Notes: generated by a model from the letters alone, not told the origin. A DNA stretch of 64,000 bases from Apophysomyces variabilis (GCA_002749535.1 MZZL01000409.1:395865-459864); one strand, 5' to 3'. Positions 9,703 through 22,654 are shown, counted from the first letter of the stretch. A program made the numbers and translations.

Positions 9703-12700
9703 TTAACGAGGGGTAAACTCTATCCGGATATGTAGTTCTCCACTTCCTGTAGGATACAAAGGTAGCCATTGATCTGAAGTAGATACGCCCGCTACAAGGA
9801 AGTCCCAAATGTTACCCCTAAAGTATCCAAGATCCACATCATTACTCAGCCGATTATGGTCCTTGACCTTGAAGTCAAATACCATAGGCTGACCGGAAAC
9901 GGTAGAAGTGAAAGATTCGTTCCTATATTGTCAGTTAGTTAAACCAAACTCTTCTGGGCAGTTTCATACGGAATATTTACCATTCAGGAGTAAGCGTCTT
10001 GCTTATGACCTTCGTCCGGTAAATTTGTTGCTTGTCCACCCTGACTCTTACGTAAGGGTCACTGGTACCACCTCTATCGACACCCCTAATACCACGTGCC
10101 TCTATTAAGTGAACAGTAATGGTTCCTTCCACTCCAGTGCTGCCACTCGCACTCGCGATATCATCCATGGTAGGTGCCATAGAAACGGTATCAAAGCTCC
10201 TTCTTGAGATCGAGGCATTCTCAAACTCCGATGTAGCAGGTCCAGCAGAAACGATGAACCCACTTTCAATAGGCGGTGCGTCTGCACTGGACATGCTCAG
10301 ACGGGTATACGTGCGATCATTACCAAGCACAGATGTTTGCGTCTTTTTGGTGACCAATAACTGCGGTTTCCATAAGAAACGCACACGTACGCTTCCCGAG
10401 ACTCCAGCAACGCCATCCAATGGTATATCTACAACGCGTGCTCCTAAACATTCAACCATATCTCCACGAAGAGTTATTCCTCCAGAACCTGTGTTTATCC
10501 GCTGGTTACTCATATGATCAACTAAGGGTATCTTTACCAATCGGCACATCACCGGATAGCTGATTCCAATCAAATACCTCAATCCGGAAGCTTGCTGTTA
10601 CTCGAGATTGCTATCACCAAAGTCAGTCATCACAACTTCAGGACGACGCGGTTAAACCAACATACGATGGGCACTGTGAAGTTCATCTTTTTCCAAACAG
10701 GATTCAATGTCTTTTTAATAATTTCGCTCTTGAATACCACTGTTCCATTAACAGTGAAGACGACATATGGATCACTGGTGCCTTTTAACATGACAGCAGA
10801 TTAATTCTCGGAATTTTCTTTTTGCAACTTAAACATACCAGACTTGTCAGCAGCTTTGAGATTTTCAGCTTGCAGAAGTGTCACAGTTAGGTAGCCTTGG
10901 TCTAGCATAACCTATGAGTTCACTAACCCCATCAAGCGCTTTGTGTTATCTTACTCTCAAGACTTTCGTCAGGATTAAGCGTGAAATTGGCCAACGGGAC
11001 ATAATCAAAGCTCAGCCGAATTCGAGCAGAGCCTTCCGCCTCAAGCAAGGGGAACCATACACTTTCTTCAGCATCCTTCTTTCCTTCACGGCGTAAACAC
11101 TGTATGCGTCGTATGATATTAATCGGTTCATCTATCCAGTAGCCCAGTTTTTGATTATCTTTCTCCGTCGAGTGCCCCGGCTTAACTTCAATAGCAACTC
11201 GGGAGAAATCAGCTTCTTTGACAAAAGCGTCAAGTTGTTCATCAAAAGCCAATCTTTGTCCGCGTAGTTTTGCTGTCTTGTACTGCGGTGTTAGACTATC
11301 AACAAGGACTTGACAATAGGCAAATTCATGATGTGCAAGCTCAACTTCGTGAATCTTGATACGAATAATCCCGCTTTGATAAGAGGCTAGATCTACCATA
11401 TCGTCTGGCGTATATTTAATGTAGGAGCCGTGCAAATCTTTCAATGGTGTATGAACCGTTGTTTGAGCCATTGTATCTTCTTCTGTCTCTTGCTGTGCTA
11501 TTTTCTCCGGCCGAGGCAACGCCATCGCTGGGATAAATTCCGCGCTGTAGCGCAGTTCACCTTTAGCTGGGCGCCTGTCAGCAGATCGAAGCTGTACCCA
11601 TCTGTGTGATTGCCAATGAGTACCTGTCAAAATGGAATAGGCAGACAACGTACTTATCAATCTTTGCACCAGATGGTTCGTACCAAATATCGGGATCCAC
11701 GCTTTGATCACCGATGCATTGTCGCACGAGATCAGCCGTTCGAACCTCCGTTAAGCCGAGCGATCGGTCCTTCGATTTGGCGTTCCAATCCATCACTTCC
11801 AATACAAGATTCTCTTTGACCGTATGAACAGGCACGTAATGGAACTCACCCCACTCCGGAAATAGATTGTTATCAATAACTTCAGTACGGGTACGAATTT
11901 GATTCCCAGAAAGAACTCGCACATATGGATCCGATTTCTTAGACATATTCTCCACGTTACGGAGATCGCGCGCTTCCCAGAAAGAAAATCGGATTACACC
12001 AATAGGGGGTTCTATGGCGCGTTAAAAAGTCTCTTTTATCAAATAAATGTTACCTTCATATCCATGGCTGCCCAATCCTTCAGCGAAACCTGTCATGACA
12101 ACTGGCTTCCATTGGGCGCTTAGTCGAATCTTTCCTGTCACCTCGCCGTTTAGAGTGATATTCCACCAAAAGTCTTGCGATTCCTGCTGCCGCATCATAT
12201 CATTTAGATACGATGTCCAAACACCCACAATAGGGTCTTCTGCAGATTTGGAATCGTCCTTAACTTCCACACGTAGGTAAACACCAGATCGATCCAGAGT
12301 CATCACTTCCTCTGCCAACTCATACTTCGGTTCTGCATTGCGTTTAGCCACAGAAGTCTTCATTTTCTCTGCTCCATTGACAATGACACGCACATAAGGG
12401 CTCAAACGTGAAGATCCAAAGCGGTTTGAGCCTAACTGACGACATTCATGCACTGTCAACCGAAGTATACCGGAGTCTAATGTTTTATGATGCACGATCA
12501 ATACCTCTTCCTGCCATTCTAGCCATTCATTCCATCACTTACTTGATTCTTCTGCCGGCTCCATGGTTCCATCCACACGTTTGATAGGCTTCGATACTGG
12601 CAAATAATGTAGATCCACACGCAAGTCACTGACTGGCCTACCATTGCGCAGTAACGGCAGATTCCTATAAGTATTGGTTAAGAAAACAATGCGTAAAAAG

Positions 12701-14679
12701 CTGCTGTAAACGTAGTTGAAACGCACAAGCCTTCCTGCTCATTCTGACCAACTTCATCCAGTTCCCTTAAATCAAAATGCGCTGTTGCAAGTCTTCTATC
12801 CTTTCCTTGCGGATTGTGCGTTCTCAATTCCAAAGAGAGCTGGCAATTCAGACTGTTAAGTAGCAAGAAACGGGTTTCATTCCACTGGGGCTCAAGAGTG
12901 TTTTCACGAACGGATGTGCGGCCCAGCTCTTGGGCGTGGTCGATATAAAATCGAACGTACGCATTGGGCGCATCGTCAAACAGGTTATCCACCTTGCGGA
13001 TGCTAGAAGCAGAATATACAGTAATAGCTAACACACCGTTGGCTTGAGCTAAGGTTTGATGAAGTAAATACCTGGCCATTTTCTTCGATCCCTAGGACTT
13101 ACTGATGTCAAGCTCTCCGGCAAGAAGTTTTTCGATATCGAAGGTAAACATATTAGGTGCATACATCAGTGGCCCAAGAATAGCATGTATTTGATCGCGG
13201 ATGAAGCTTTGCAATCCAGGTATCTACCTTTTCTATGAGATTCACCAGGGATGTGTTTGAAATTTCAACTCATACCACATTGACGTCAAAGCCAAACGAA
13301 TCTGTTCCAAGTGGTTTACAGACGTAATCAAATTTGGGTTTGTCCAGGAAGCAGGCTTCTAGTGTCTTCGCATATGGAAACTTGTTCATAAATCTGATCT
13401 TGACACGCATATGGCCCGTAAAACTCATGTCTTCTACAAGTACTGGAAATCCTGCACCCACGGCTCCCTTGCCCACACGAACAGTCATCACTATCTTGGG
13501 GTTCACGCGAATGTTACGTTCTTCTTGTTCAAGATCCGTGAGATCGCCAGGAGTAAATGAAACACGCCAATCCATGCACTAGCGAACAAAATATTTCCTC
13601 GAATAAACTTTTACTGATACAAACACAAAAGTTCAAAATTACCACAATGTCAGGTTCGGTATTGGCGTAGGTTTTGACGCTTTCAATGCGGAATGGCTTT
13701 GTTCCCAGTGTGAACGTGGTTAAGCGGACAGAATCCAAGAATCCCGGCAAGTAATCCGTTATATAAGTATCGAGGTTCTCCACTACAAGTGCACTCATGA
13801 CTGGCTCGAAAATAAGCCAGAATTTCTGCAAGAAACTATTCATCCATTCCACAGGCTCTTCATCATCCTCAAGACTCATCTTCGCCAATTCGCGCTGTAT
13901 ATCATCGCGGGCATTATAGCGGAACCGACGCATGCTGAGTTGATAATATGTAGCTGTACACCGTGTAATAACGTTATTTTCTCTGTACAGATGTATACGT
14001 TCTTTCGCGCTTTCTTACCCAAAACTAAACAGCCCAATATTAAGGTGCCAATTCCAGCACCGGTTTTTCCAAGAAACCAAGCAGTAAACGCGGTTACTAT
14101 TAGCACGATCGCATTATGCCACCATTCACCGTAATAACCCTCAGGTATTATATCATCCAGCCAGTCTGCTCTCTTCTTTGTATTATTATCTTGGCCTGAC
14201 AGGGCTACCCAGCCAGTGCGGTACCAGTCCGGTATAGCAGTTGTGGAAGGAAAAGCACCGACCATGTCATTCATACCGATACTCAGCGTCGACTTATTCT
14301 CAGCAGCAGAAATGGTTTGCCTAATTGTCTCACTGTCATGGGTTGACAATTCGGTCTGAACACCGCCCTCCTTGCCTAACAGGTTGTGAAGATCAGGTAA
14401 TAGGTCGGCTGGGATGATTTTTTCTTCAGGTCTGCGATCGCTATGGCTGCCAAAGGAGCTGACACTATGAACAGAACTACGGGATTTGTGGCCTACAGTT
14501 TTTCTCATCCTCAGTTCAGTAGTAGTGGTAGCCACAACGGGCTCCTCTTGGGGATTCAGAGTCTTCTGACTTGCAGGTTGGTCACGGCTGCTATCCATAT
14601 TGGTGGGTAAACGGCCAGGATTGCGCCTTCGGACCAAACGGGAAACATTGGGCTTTCTGAATTTTTTGCGGACATGCAT
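9703..14679 (-). CDS. TCB: tricalbin-like ER-PM tether (TM-SMP-multiple C2)
   Basis: Fourteen exons: complement(join(9703..9922,9981..10488,10538..10610,10666..10781,10839..10901,10955..11601,11654..12011,12054..12476,12543..12664,12727..13048,13103..13223,13276..13578,13643..13953,14019..14679)), 1415 aa. Tricalbins (extended synaptotagmins) bridge cortical ER and plasma membrane and move lipids. The basic N-terminus leads to a hydrophobic hairpin (about 190-222), then TYYQLS and an SMP domain (about 240-465, with WMNSFLQKFW and FTLGTKPFRIESVKTY). C2-type repeats follow: about 467-570, 615-740, 757-870, a divergent one about 940-1075, 1090-1200 and 1290-1410. Several have SDPYV. Every intron is GT-AG and phase-consistent, including a 49-nt one that otherwise looks like a frameshift. 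The exon join at 12054/12011 uses a short 42-nt intron. Confidence 0.9.
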
Positions 14680-14699
14680 TCCATATATAGAACTTCCTT

Positions 14700-15228
14700 A
14701 AAAAATTAATTGTGTGTTGGGTTGAATAGACTCAGTTGTTAAGATATGCTTTATTTCAAGAAGTTCAAAGTTAGACATGTAACAAACGAAAGGAGGTCTT
14801 TAGCATTGCGTTCGACGAGACGTTACATCCACGACCTAATGCGCTCTAAAACCGAGCATATGACGACATAATGAATCACTCGGTCTCTTACTGTTGTAGT
14901 GTGTTACCAGATCATTTTAAGGTCGTAGCTAAATGATATTGTAAGGTGAGAACGCTCTGTAGCACATATACTCAATGGCCGATATTACAGAAAATGGGTA
15001 ATGCCGTAAAAGAACAGGACTAGAATAAAGAAAGGATAAGTAAAATTGTCCCGTTTACTGACAATATAGCGAACGATAGCGTGCTGCTTGAATTGGGCAC
15101 TGGTGTATGGCATGAAATTTCCAGATACAAAATGTTTTTGGGAGCAAAGCTGTCAACGTCACATTGCTGCCAAACATTTTCATCGACCGGCATTTCAAAC
15201 CCAACGCAGACCTTTCCATTTCGCTTAT
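14700..15228. other. divergent promoter region, tricalbin/TatD
   Basis: The roughly 550 bp between two divergently transcribed genes shows no ORF of interest. It presumably holds both promoters. No clear TATA box was identified. Confidence 0.5.
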
Positions 15229-16351
15229 ATGATTGACGTACATGCGCATATCAATTCACATAACTTTCCTCCTGCTGGTGTTACTAAAACCCTGGATCTT
15301 ATCATTTCAGCAGCGAAAAATGCAGGAGTTCAACATGTGGTTAGCGTCTCCGAATCCATACATGATGCTCCAGATATACTACAACTGGCTCGTAATTCCA
15401 ATGGATTCATATGGCCTGCAGTCGGTCTACACCCAGTACAACCGCTTTCTAAGGAGGATAAGCGTGAACGATCCGTTACTATACAAGACCTGGAATTGTT
15501 TGAACCATTTTTAAACGAAACCATTGCGAGGAAAGAAATCTACTGTGTGGGCGAAGGTTCGTAGGCGCGCACAGAAAACAAACTTTCTGTCGGTTTCAGT
15601 ACCTTCACACACATGTTACATAGTTGGCCTCGACTTTTCTCCGCATATTATCAGCAAAAACCAGAATAACTCAAGCGAGTTTTCGGAGGAGCAGTTAAAG
15701 GACATTCAACGAGAGGTATTCCGTCGTCAAGTGTTGATGGCAGTGCAAGCTGATCTACCAGTCAATGTACATTCACGGCAAGTGTTTGCAATCATCTAAT
15801 TTTAATTAATTCTTGGATGCGAACATGTATAGTTCAGCTGGACATCATGCTCTTTCCATCTTATACGAATGCGGCGCGAAACGTGTCATCATGCATGCTT
15901 TTGACGGAAAGTAAGCAATGGACAACTTGTCGTTTCTTTCTCTAACAATATCCTAGGGCGTCGTACGCGAAAAAAGCGGTAGAAGCAGGGTACTGGCTTA
16001 AATAGTAGAAGAAGTGGCATGTTTACACTGTATGAATAGATATTACTTCTCGGTTCCACCGTCCATTGTACGATCTCCTCAAAAACAAACACTTGTCAAG
16101 AATATCGAGTTGACGCATCTACTGCTGGAGACAGATTCACCTGCTTTGGGACCAGAGCGCGGAGTTGACAATGAACCTGCCAATATTTTGATTGCCGCAG
16201 AAGAAATCGCACGCATTAAAAAGGTGACAGTAGAAGAAGTGGTATGCACGGTTTTTTTTTTAAAAAAAAAGAAGTATCAACTTACCTATTTGATTTGTGA
16301 TAGATTAAACAGACTACATTGAATGCTAGAATACTGTTTAGATGTCATTAA
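15229..16351 (+). CDS. TatD-family metal-dependent hydrolase/DNase
   Basis: Exons join(15229..15556,15624..15777,15833..15910,15957..15989,16040..16241,16304..16351), 280 aa. TatD proteins are TIM-barrel Mg-dependent 3'-5' nucleases linked to DNA repair and apoptosis. Metal ligands are visible: MIDVHAHIN (HxH), CVGEVGLDFS (Glu), VNVHSRSAGHH (His), MHAFDG (His) and ETDSPAL (Asp). The start at 15229 places HxH at the N-terminus as in the family; the frame is open upstream but without homology. Intron 2 (15778-15832) is GC-AG: using GCAAGT at 15778 restores HSRSAGHH exactly, whereas GT alternatives insert residues or break frame. Exon 4 is only 33 nt. Confidence 0.92.
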
Positions 16352-16514
16352 AAGAAAATAATAATAGCAGTAGAGTACTAAAGAGCTGAACCTTTCATGC
16401 TTTGGTTGATCCGTTGCGTCGGGCTTAAAGTTTTCAAACCCCGTGGGATGCAAAGGCATCAGAGTCACAGTCATGTCTGCCATCGTTTCAGCAGAATCAT
16501 CCCTTGTTTTCGCC

Positions 16515-19372
16515 ATGACAACGTCAAAATACGAAGAATCGATGAAAGACCTTGCTTCTTCTGACGATACCAAACGCTTGAGAGCATTGCGTTTCATTAA
16601 GAACTCTGTCATCGGCAATAAGACAAAGAAGGATCTGTACATTAAGCTCGGTGTTCTACAGAGGTACACGTCCGTATGGTGCCCAACTTTCAAACCGTTA
16701 AGATCGCTTCTAGAATGGTCGAATACATGAGAATGCCGAATAACGATGGCTTCCATCTAAAGATTCAAGCTGCCACTATTCTTGGCAGTATTGCATACGG
16801 TAAAGCGAAGGTAGCCAGATGCTTCTGCTTGTCGATTCACACATGGGACTAGGAAAAGACGAGAACATTGAAGCTGTGGCATTATCTGGCGCTATTGAAC
16901 CGTTGCTAGATACCTTAGCTTTGCCTCCTGGTAGACCACCCCTTGATGCAGTTCGTGAAAAGCGTAAGCTACTTGAAGCAACAACTCGGGCTCTCAAGGC
17001 GATCTTCTCGTCGTCAAAGATATCGAAAGGGGATGCATTCAGCGTAAGGCTTTGTACTGCTATTACTTGTTTGCTTACTTAGTCATATTGTAAAAAAACT
17101 CAGGAAAAGCATATGCTAGATCTTGTTCTTTTGCTTGACACAACGGCAGCTGTGATGATCCATGGCCAACCAAGCAATATATCGACTGAAAGCTTATCAC
17201 TTAGCATGATTGCAGAGTGCACAGCAGCCATTGTTTCCAAATGCTGTGACACGCCTGAGCAACAGATGCAATTGGCCTCAGCAGGCGTGATTCAACCTTT
17301 GGTTAATTTACTGCACTCCGGTTGGATTAAGGTTCGCACAGTGTTCGTATAAAAATCACACATTCATTTTGTCTTCTACAGGCGCAGGAGGCTGCTATGG
17401 ATGCATTAGCATCATTATGTCGTGAGAACGGCGACATCGGTGAAATGATTATTCATGCCAAACGTAAGTATACGATATCTTGGCTGGCGCTGTTCTACAA
17501 TTACTTATAGCAGTCTTAGCTTCTCAATCAAACCAGTTGACGACAGCAACTGTACTCGATTTTGTGAAGGATAAATGTCCAAACATGAGATTGATTGCTG
17601 CCACTTGGTAAACGATCTGTTATTCTATTGTATTGAGATATACTCACCCCTCAAAGCCTAACCAATCTCTATCGCACGGGTGTTTTTATCGAACCATTCA
17701 ATGAAATTGTCCTCGTCGTTCTTCCGGCTATAGTGAAGTTGTTGAAGGAACCATCCGGAAACGTACAAGAGCGCGCACCGCTGGTGTTAGCCGATTTGAT
17801 CAAGGATAGTGAAGAAATGCAAAAAGCTGCCTATGACGCAGATGCGATTCCGCAATTGGCTGAGCTATTAGCAAGTGTATCGTCCAGAGATAGCGAAGAG
17901 GAATTCGGTGGGAGAATGGGTGTTCCTGGTTTCGGTAGCGTGGAGAAACGCAAGGAGAAGATAAAGGAGGTCCGGATATTAAATGACGGCATCAAACAAG
18001 TACTGATAGTTGGATAGAACTCATTGATTGCTATAGCCGCTGCTACGCTGCTAAAGGAAGAATGCAGGTCACAGGTATCTATATTGAATCTCTACTTGGG
18101 TTGTATAACTTCAATTTGCAGGCAATAGCGGCGAAGATACTCCCACAAGTTGTTTCAGCATTGCAAAGCAAACAACACAATGTACGATTGGCAGCGTGTC
18201 AATGCACCAAATCCCTTTCACGCAGCGTGTGTAATTTGCGTACAAGTTTAGTAGATGCTGGTGTTGCTGCTCCTCTGTTAAAGGTAATGTTCCAGCAATA
18301 AGCCAGATAGCATTTTGATCATGTTTGTTATCAGTTATTACAAGATGAGTCACAAGTAGTTCAAGCAGCTGCCTGTGGGGCTTTATGCAATCTGGTTTTG
18401 GACTTTTCGCCAATGAAAAAGGTGAGAACGGAGAAATAGCCTATCAACATCTAAATTTTTGGTTTTCAGAGCGTGGTTGATGCTGGTGCTATTGAGCGTT
18501 TTGTTGAGTATTCGAAATCAGACGATCTAAAGCTGCAAATAAACGGCGTATGGGCGCTGAATAGCTTACTTCATAAAGCCGACATGCAGGCAAAGAAGGC
18601 AGTTATGAAAGTTTTGACGTACGAATGGCTTGCGGAGCTTCTTCATGAAAGAACACTGGCTGTCCAAGAACAAGCTCTTGAAATGCTGCGAAACTTGGTC
18701 TGTGGTCAGGAAGAGGTAACAAGGAAGTATTAATAGGCCATGCCTGACAATAGCGTAGATTATAGAAGAAGTTATAGATGGTTTTGGAAAAGACAGGCTT
18801 CTGGATATCCTGGAGTCCAAACTCCAATTTTCACAAGAGGACGGACACATATTACTTGATGAACCTTTTGATCCAGCAGTGGTATGAAGAGGAGGAAGAG
18901 AAATGCGAAATTAATTTTATACGAAATTATCGCAGATCTTGGAACCTACACTTTATATAATCGTTAACATGTCGAGCAGTGGCGAACGTCCCAAAGCGGA
19001 ACTGATAAGCCGGCCAGGAATTGTGGACTGTGTCATTCATCATTTGGTAAGTGCTTTAAAGTACAAACTTTCGACAACTAATGCGTCCGCCCTTTAATAG
19101 TCCAGCACTTGTGCCCCTATCCGCGTGGCTGCTTGTTGGTGTATTATTAATTGGACATGGGCAAATTCCGAGAATGATGAAGACGGTAACGATCTATGAG
19201 TTAACAGAACTATTTGATACTGAGACATCCTGTAGCTCTCGCCAATCGAGTACAACATTTACGTGCGCTTGGTGTTGAAGACAAACTTCATCTTATGGAG
19301 AAGGATCCTAATCGTGATGTGCGTGATAGAGTAAGAACAGCTTTAGACCAGTTTGCTGCTTTTCCAGCATAA
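16515..19372 (+). CDS. GID5: armadillo-repeat protein, ARMC8/GID5(Vid28)-like
   Basis: Fifteen exons: join(16515..16663,16714..16799,16853..17043,17104..17331,17382..17463,17511..17607,17657..17969,18018..18074,18122..18283,18335..18421,18470..18715,18759..18881,18936..19046,19101..19185,19236..19372), 717 aa. ARMC8/Gid5 is the substrate-receptor scaffold of the GID/CTLH E3 ubiquitin ligase. The protein is a continuous helical-repeat array with typical ARM text (AAATLLKEECRSQ, LVDAGVAAPLLKLLQDES, VQAAACGALCNLV, INGVWALNSLL). It ends with the family-like LGVEDKLHLMEKDPNRDV and ALDQF segment. An in-frame upstream ATG at 16473 would add 14 residues; I chose 16515, where the conserved region begins. 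The exon 7 donor is GTCCGG, a weak site. Assignment to ARMC8 over other ARM proteins rests on the C-terminal part. Confidence 0.82.
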
Positions 19373-19995
19373 GTAGCAGTTCTATAGACCAGAGATAGCT
19401 AATTTGGAAGCAGTGCTTTCATATCAAATCTTCTTAATTTGCATGAGTGTTTTGTTAAGGACAATGCAACTTATTTCACAATTAAAGGGGAGGTATAATA
19501 CTTGTATGCTTTATTTCCAGAAATTAAAGTCGCATCTAGCAAATTCATATGTCGCATTTTGGAAACTGGGTTGACGCTAACAAATTACATTAATTGTCGT
19601 GTTGTAAGAGTTGGATTGGCCAATTTTCACATATGTATCATAAAACTGACAACGCCATACCCGTCTCCGCGCCAAGTGAATGCCAGATGCATATATAAAT
19701 TTCAGTTGGTGAGTAATAGAAGATTCCACTGGCAGGCGACTTTGATTTTCGTAGTTTGCGAAATTACTTTTGGGAAATACTTGTATATCTTGCTTAGCTG
19801 CACAACTTTTCTGTGTCTGCAGATATATCGTCGTTTAAGAGTGACGATGCCTTGTTCTCGGTTATCTTTAACGGAGTTTTAAGCTTTTATTGTCCACCCA
19901 TCATGCTCTGCGCTTTGAGTTTGATGTTAGTTTGTCTTGTTCGGGCACGACAATAATTAAGCTACACAGGTGTGCAAGACGGCGGTACTCGTAGC
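19373..19995. other. intergenic with dispersed repeat
   Basis: No coherent gene. It holds the second copy (about 19519-19590) of the repeat found at 5658. ORFs such as 19502-19882 show no family resemblance. Confidence 0.5.
19519..19590 (+). repeat. dispersed repeat copy B
   Basis: Matches the segment at 5658-5730 on the same strand, including an exact AATTAAAGTCGCATCTAGCA-type core and the downstream TTGACGCTAA. The middle differs by substitutions and small indels. Confidence 0.55.
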
Positions 19996-20628
19996 ATGCT
20001 TCTCTTCATCACGGTTGGAACCACCAGTTTCGAACAACTCATCGCCGCATGTACCTCTGCTTCATTTCTCTCCACTGCCGAATCTGCAGGCTACGACAGA
20101 TTGATCATTCAATATGGCCCATCCGAATCTACGTATAACAAGAATATCTCTACTTATACTGGCAGTCTCCACATCGAAGGATATCCATACAAATCTTCCA
20201 TAATAGACGACATAGCTCGGGCGGATGTAGTCTTGAGTCATGCAGGTTGTTTTTTTCTACTCTTTTTGTCTGTAGAAAAGAAAACCATACTTACGCACCT
20301 CTCCATCGTAGGGGCAGGAACCATACTGCAAACACTTCGGCAACATAAGCCATTGATAGTCATTGTGAATCCTCAATTAATGGATAATCATCAAGGCGAA
20401 CTTGCTGAAGCTATTTGCAATCGGAATTATGCAGTCTATGGTGACTTAAGGCAAGTATTCGTTATTGTTTTCTGTTTCTTTTCCTTTCCGGTCTTCTAAA
20501 AGTTCGACCGGCCTAACAGAAACCTGGGAGAATCTCTTCTGTCAATTCAGAAGCGTAGTTTGGCCAAATTTCCTTCTCAGGATGTCAGTAAGTTTGGGAA
20601 ACTTGTGGATGAACACATGGGGTTTTAA
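19996..20628 (+). CDS. ALG13: UDP-GlcNAc transferase subunit ALG13
   Basis: Exons join(19996..20245,20312..20454,20503..20628), 172 aa. With membrane partner Alg14 it adds the second GlcNAc to the dolichol-linked N-glycan precursor on the cytosolic face of the ER. The sequence begins MLLFITVGTTSFEQLI and has LIIQYG, DVVLSHAGAGTILQTL (sugar-nucleotide binding) and IVIVNPQLMDNHQGELAE, all typical of the GT-B C-terminal half that Alg13 represents. It is slightly shorter than yeast Alg13. The second intron can be read two ways: GT donor at 20455 with acceptor AG ending 20502 (used here), or a GC donor (GCAAGT at 20451) spliced to the CAG just downstream, which removes a few residues. Confidence 0.93.
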
Positions 20629-20828
20629 GTCTTCTCAACTTGATATTTGATTCGATCTCTGCGGATTTGTGGATATTCATCGGTTTATTATTCTATATCT
20701 TCGTTTGTCCCAAAGCCAACATTTTTCCCCCTTGCTTACATTGTAGCGAAAAGCAAAATTATAATAGTGTTTTGGTTCCTTTTTTTTTTCTTTTTGTTTT
20801 ATCTATGGTGCTTGATTTACATTTTTGT

Positions 20829-21266
20829 TCATTTTGCAACGTCCTGCGCCTTGAACGAATAATCCCAACCTTGTGGCGATGGGGTTTCCGTAGGAATCTT
20901 TGCTTGTTTTGGATATGTCATATGACGGCTTTTGACAAGTGCGCCTTTAAAGAGTCGGTCGCTCGTTTTCTCCAGCTCGGTCATGGCCAAGTTCATGGCA
21001 CGGAATTGACGTTCTAATGTTCGTTGTCTTTCTTCTCTCTGTCGCATTTTGTGCAGTTTCCATGCTCTTTCAATGGTCTCATGTCGTTCTAACGCCTGAC
21101 CTTCCAACTGGATTGATGGCTGACGTTCGGTAGTCTCGAACAGTACACGACGAATAACTTCCAAGCGTGGGTCACCACCGCCAGAAGTCTGTTTAGCTGC
21201 GGGAGCACTTGCGAAACGCACCTGTCTCGCGCATTTAATGGAATGCTGGCGGAGGGCAATCGACAT
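20829..21266 (-). CDS. MRPL28: mitochondrial large-subunit ribosomal protein mL40
   Basis: Single coding exon, 145 aa, from ATG at 21266 (the frame is open slightly upstream, but without another ATG). The basic N-terminus (ALRQHSIKCARQVRFASAPA) looks like a mitochondrial presequence. The core ERQFRAMNLAMTELEKTSDR and KIPTETPSPQGWDYSF segments match the mL40 family (yeast Mrpl28). It converges with ALG13, whose stop is 200 bp away. A 5' UTR intron is possible just upstream, because AG and GT signals occur in 21280-21360. Family assignment is fairly confident. Confidence 0.8.
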   Translation of the reverse strand: MSIALRQHSIKCARQVRFASAPAAKQTSGGGDPRLEVIRRVLFETTERQPSIQLEGQALERHETIERAWKLHKMRQREERQRTLERQFRAMNLAMTELEKTSDRLFKGALVKSRHMTYPKQAKIPTETPSPQGWDYSFKAQDVAK

Positions 21267-21279
21267 GGTCAACTATAAG

Positions 21280-22640
21280 AGAAAACAAATAAAGCGGAGA
21301 AGTATTTAGGGTAGAAAAATAAAATCGAACCAGGCCTTGGTGGCTTCGACTTGCAGCTCTCATGGACCTGACCCAGTGACTGTCAAACCAGAAAGAACTT
21401 GAATGAATTTGAAGCGTATTATTATGCAGCATATATATACTTGTTGTTCATCCAACTTGCCTCTGAACATATATGCAGTCAACGTAATATCCGACGTTCC
21501 TGTCAGGGTAAAATAGACGACAAGCAAACGCAAAATGGTTGTCCAAAAACCTGTAAAAACGTAAGAGAGCTCTGAGGGACTCAAAGAGTGACATTTTCGC
21601 ATGGTGGAGAAGCCGCGCATGGCCCAAAGAATTTCATAAATTGTTTGAAATTGATGTTGTCCAAATTATGTAGAAATCTAGCAGTCTACACCCCGAGAAT
21701 TGTAAGTTAAACAATAGCTATATCAATGCATGTTACACAAGCAATGCAGCACAGAAAGATCGATTCTGGAGGCTTCACACAGTTCTCTGACAAAGGAATG
21801 CATGAGGATGCAGTAGTATTCTTCGCAAATTCCAACAAGTCTGGCCATTGACAACAATAGCCGATTAATATCTGCCACTATCAAATGGTGTAGCCCTTAT
21901 TACGCAGATCGGCTGCCCGCTGGTAGAAAACAACCGAGAAACGGCTTCATCAAAGTAATAACTGAAATCCGACAGCGGGTTTTACGAAGGATTTCTTCAG
22001 AAAATCCAACAAACAGGCAAAGCAGCCATCGGTGGGTATGTCCACAAATGAAGAATGTTGGAAGAGAGCAAACTCATTTCGGGAAGTCGAAACATTTGAA
22101 GGTCTTCTGCACGGATTTTTTCTTGTTATCATTAACAGAAATCGAAACTTAAGGGAGTCATACCCCACGCTGCAGTTGATCAAGTAACTGCGGCTCTTAG
22201 GTGTCTCAACGTAACTAAATGAAATATGTAAGGGCTACATTGCTTAATTATCTTTCATGAAATTGCGATCTTGTAGCTTTCAAGCTTGTCAACAGAAATG
22301 GGATGGCTTGAGATTAAATAAGTGACCGCTGTAACCAATCCACTGGATCTCGGAGGTAAAATTTTCTAACAAAGTACCATATACTGTGTATAAAAAGTCA
22401 ATGTTTTAAGCTTAAGTGGTAAATGAGTTTGACTCGAAGGATAGCTATAGAGATCCAAAAAGTTCTAGCTGCCGGTAGTATTCAGAAAACTTTATTCTGT
22501 GGCATAAAACAAATAACTTAGGTCAACAAGAGGATTCATTAGTTAGCAATGCATGCTCCACTATCTAGCTACAAATTAAACCTGCTTATAGCAATATTAA
22601 ATCTTTCAGGGTCGATCATAGACAGAAAGTTGTCTAGCAC
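21280..22640. other. intergenic; possible tiny minus-strand coding segment
   Basis: On the minus strand 21360-21620 there are open frames and plausible splice signals (a CTGACAG acceptor near 21508) that could encode a very small protein beginning MSLFESLRALLRFYR. No choice of exons gave a recognisable family, so I do not call a gene. The rest (21630-22640) shows nothing coding. Confidence 0.35.
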
Positions 22641-22654
22641 AAAGAATATCATGT

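Noticed and set aside
10119..10517. 132-aa plus-strand ORF
   Set aside because: Antisense to tricalbin exons.
21360..21620. 86-aa minus-strand ORF with a hydrophobic stretch
   Set aside because: Hydrophobic part could equally be an intron; no exon combination gave a recognisable or complete protein.
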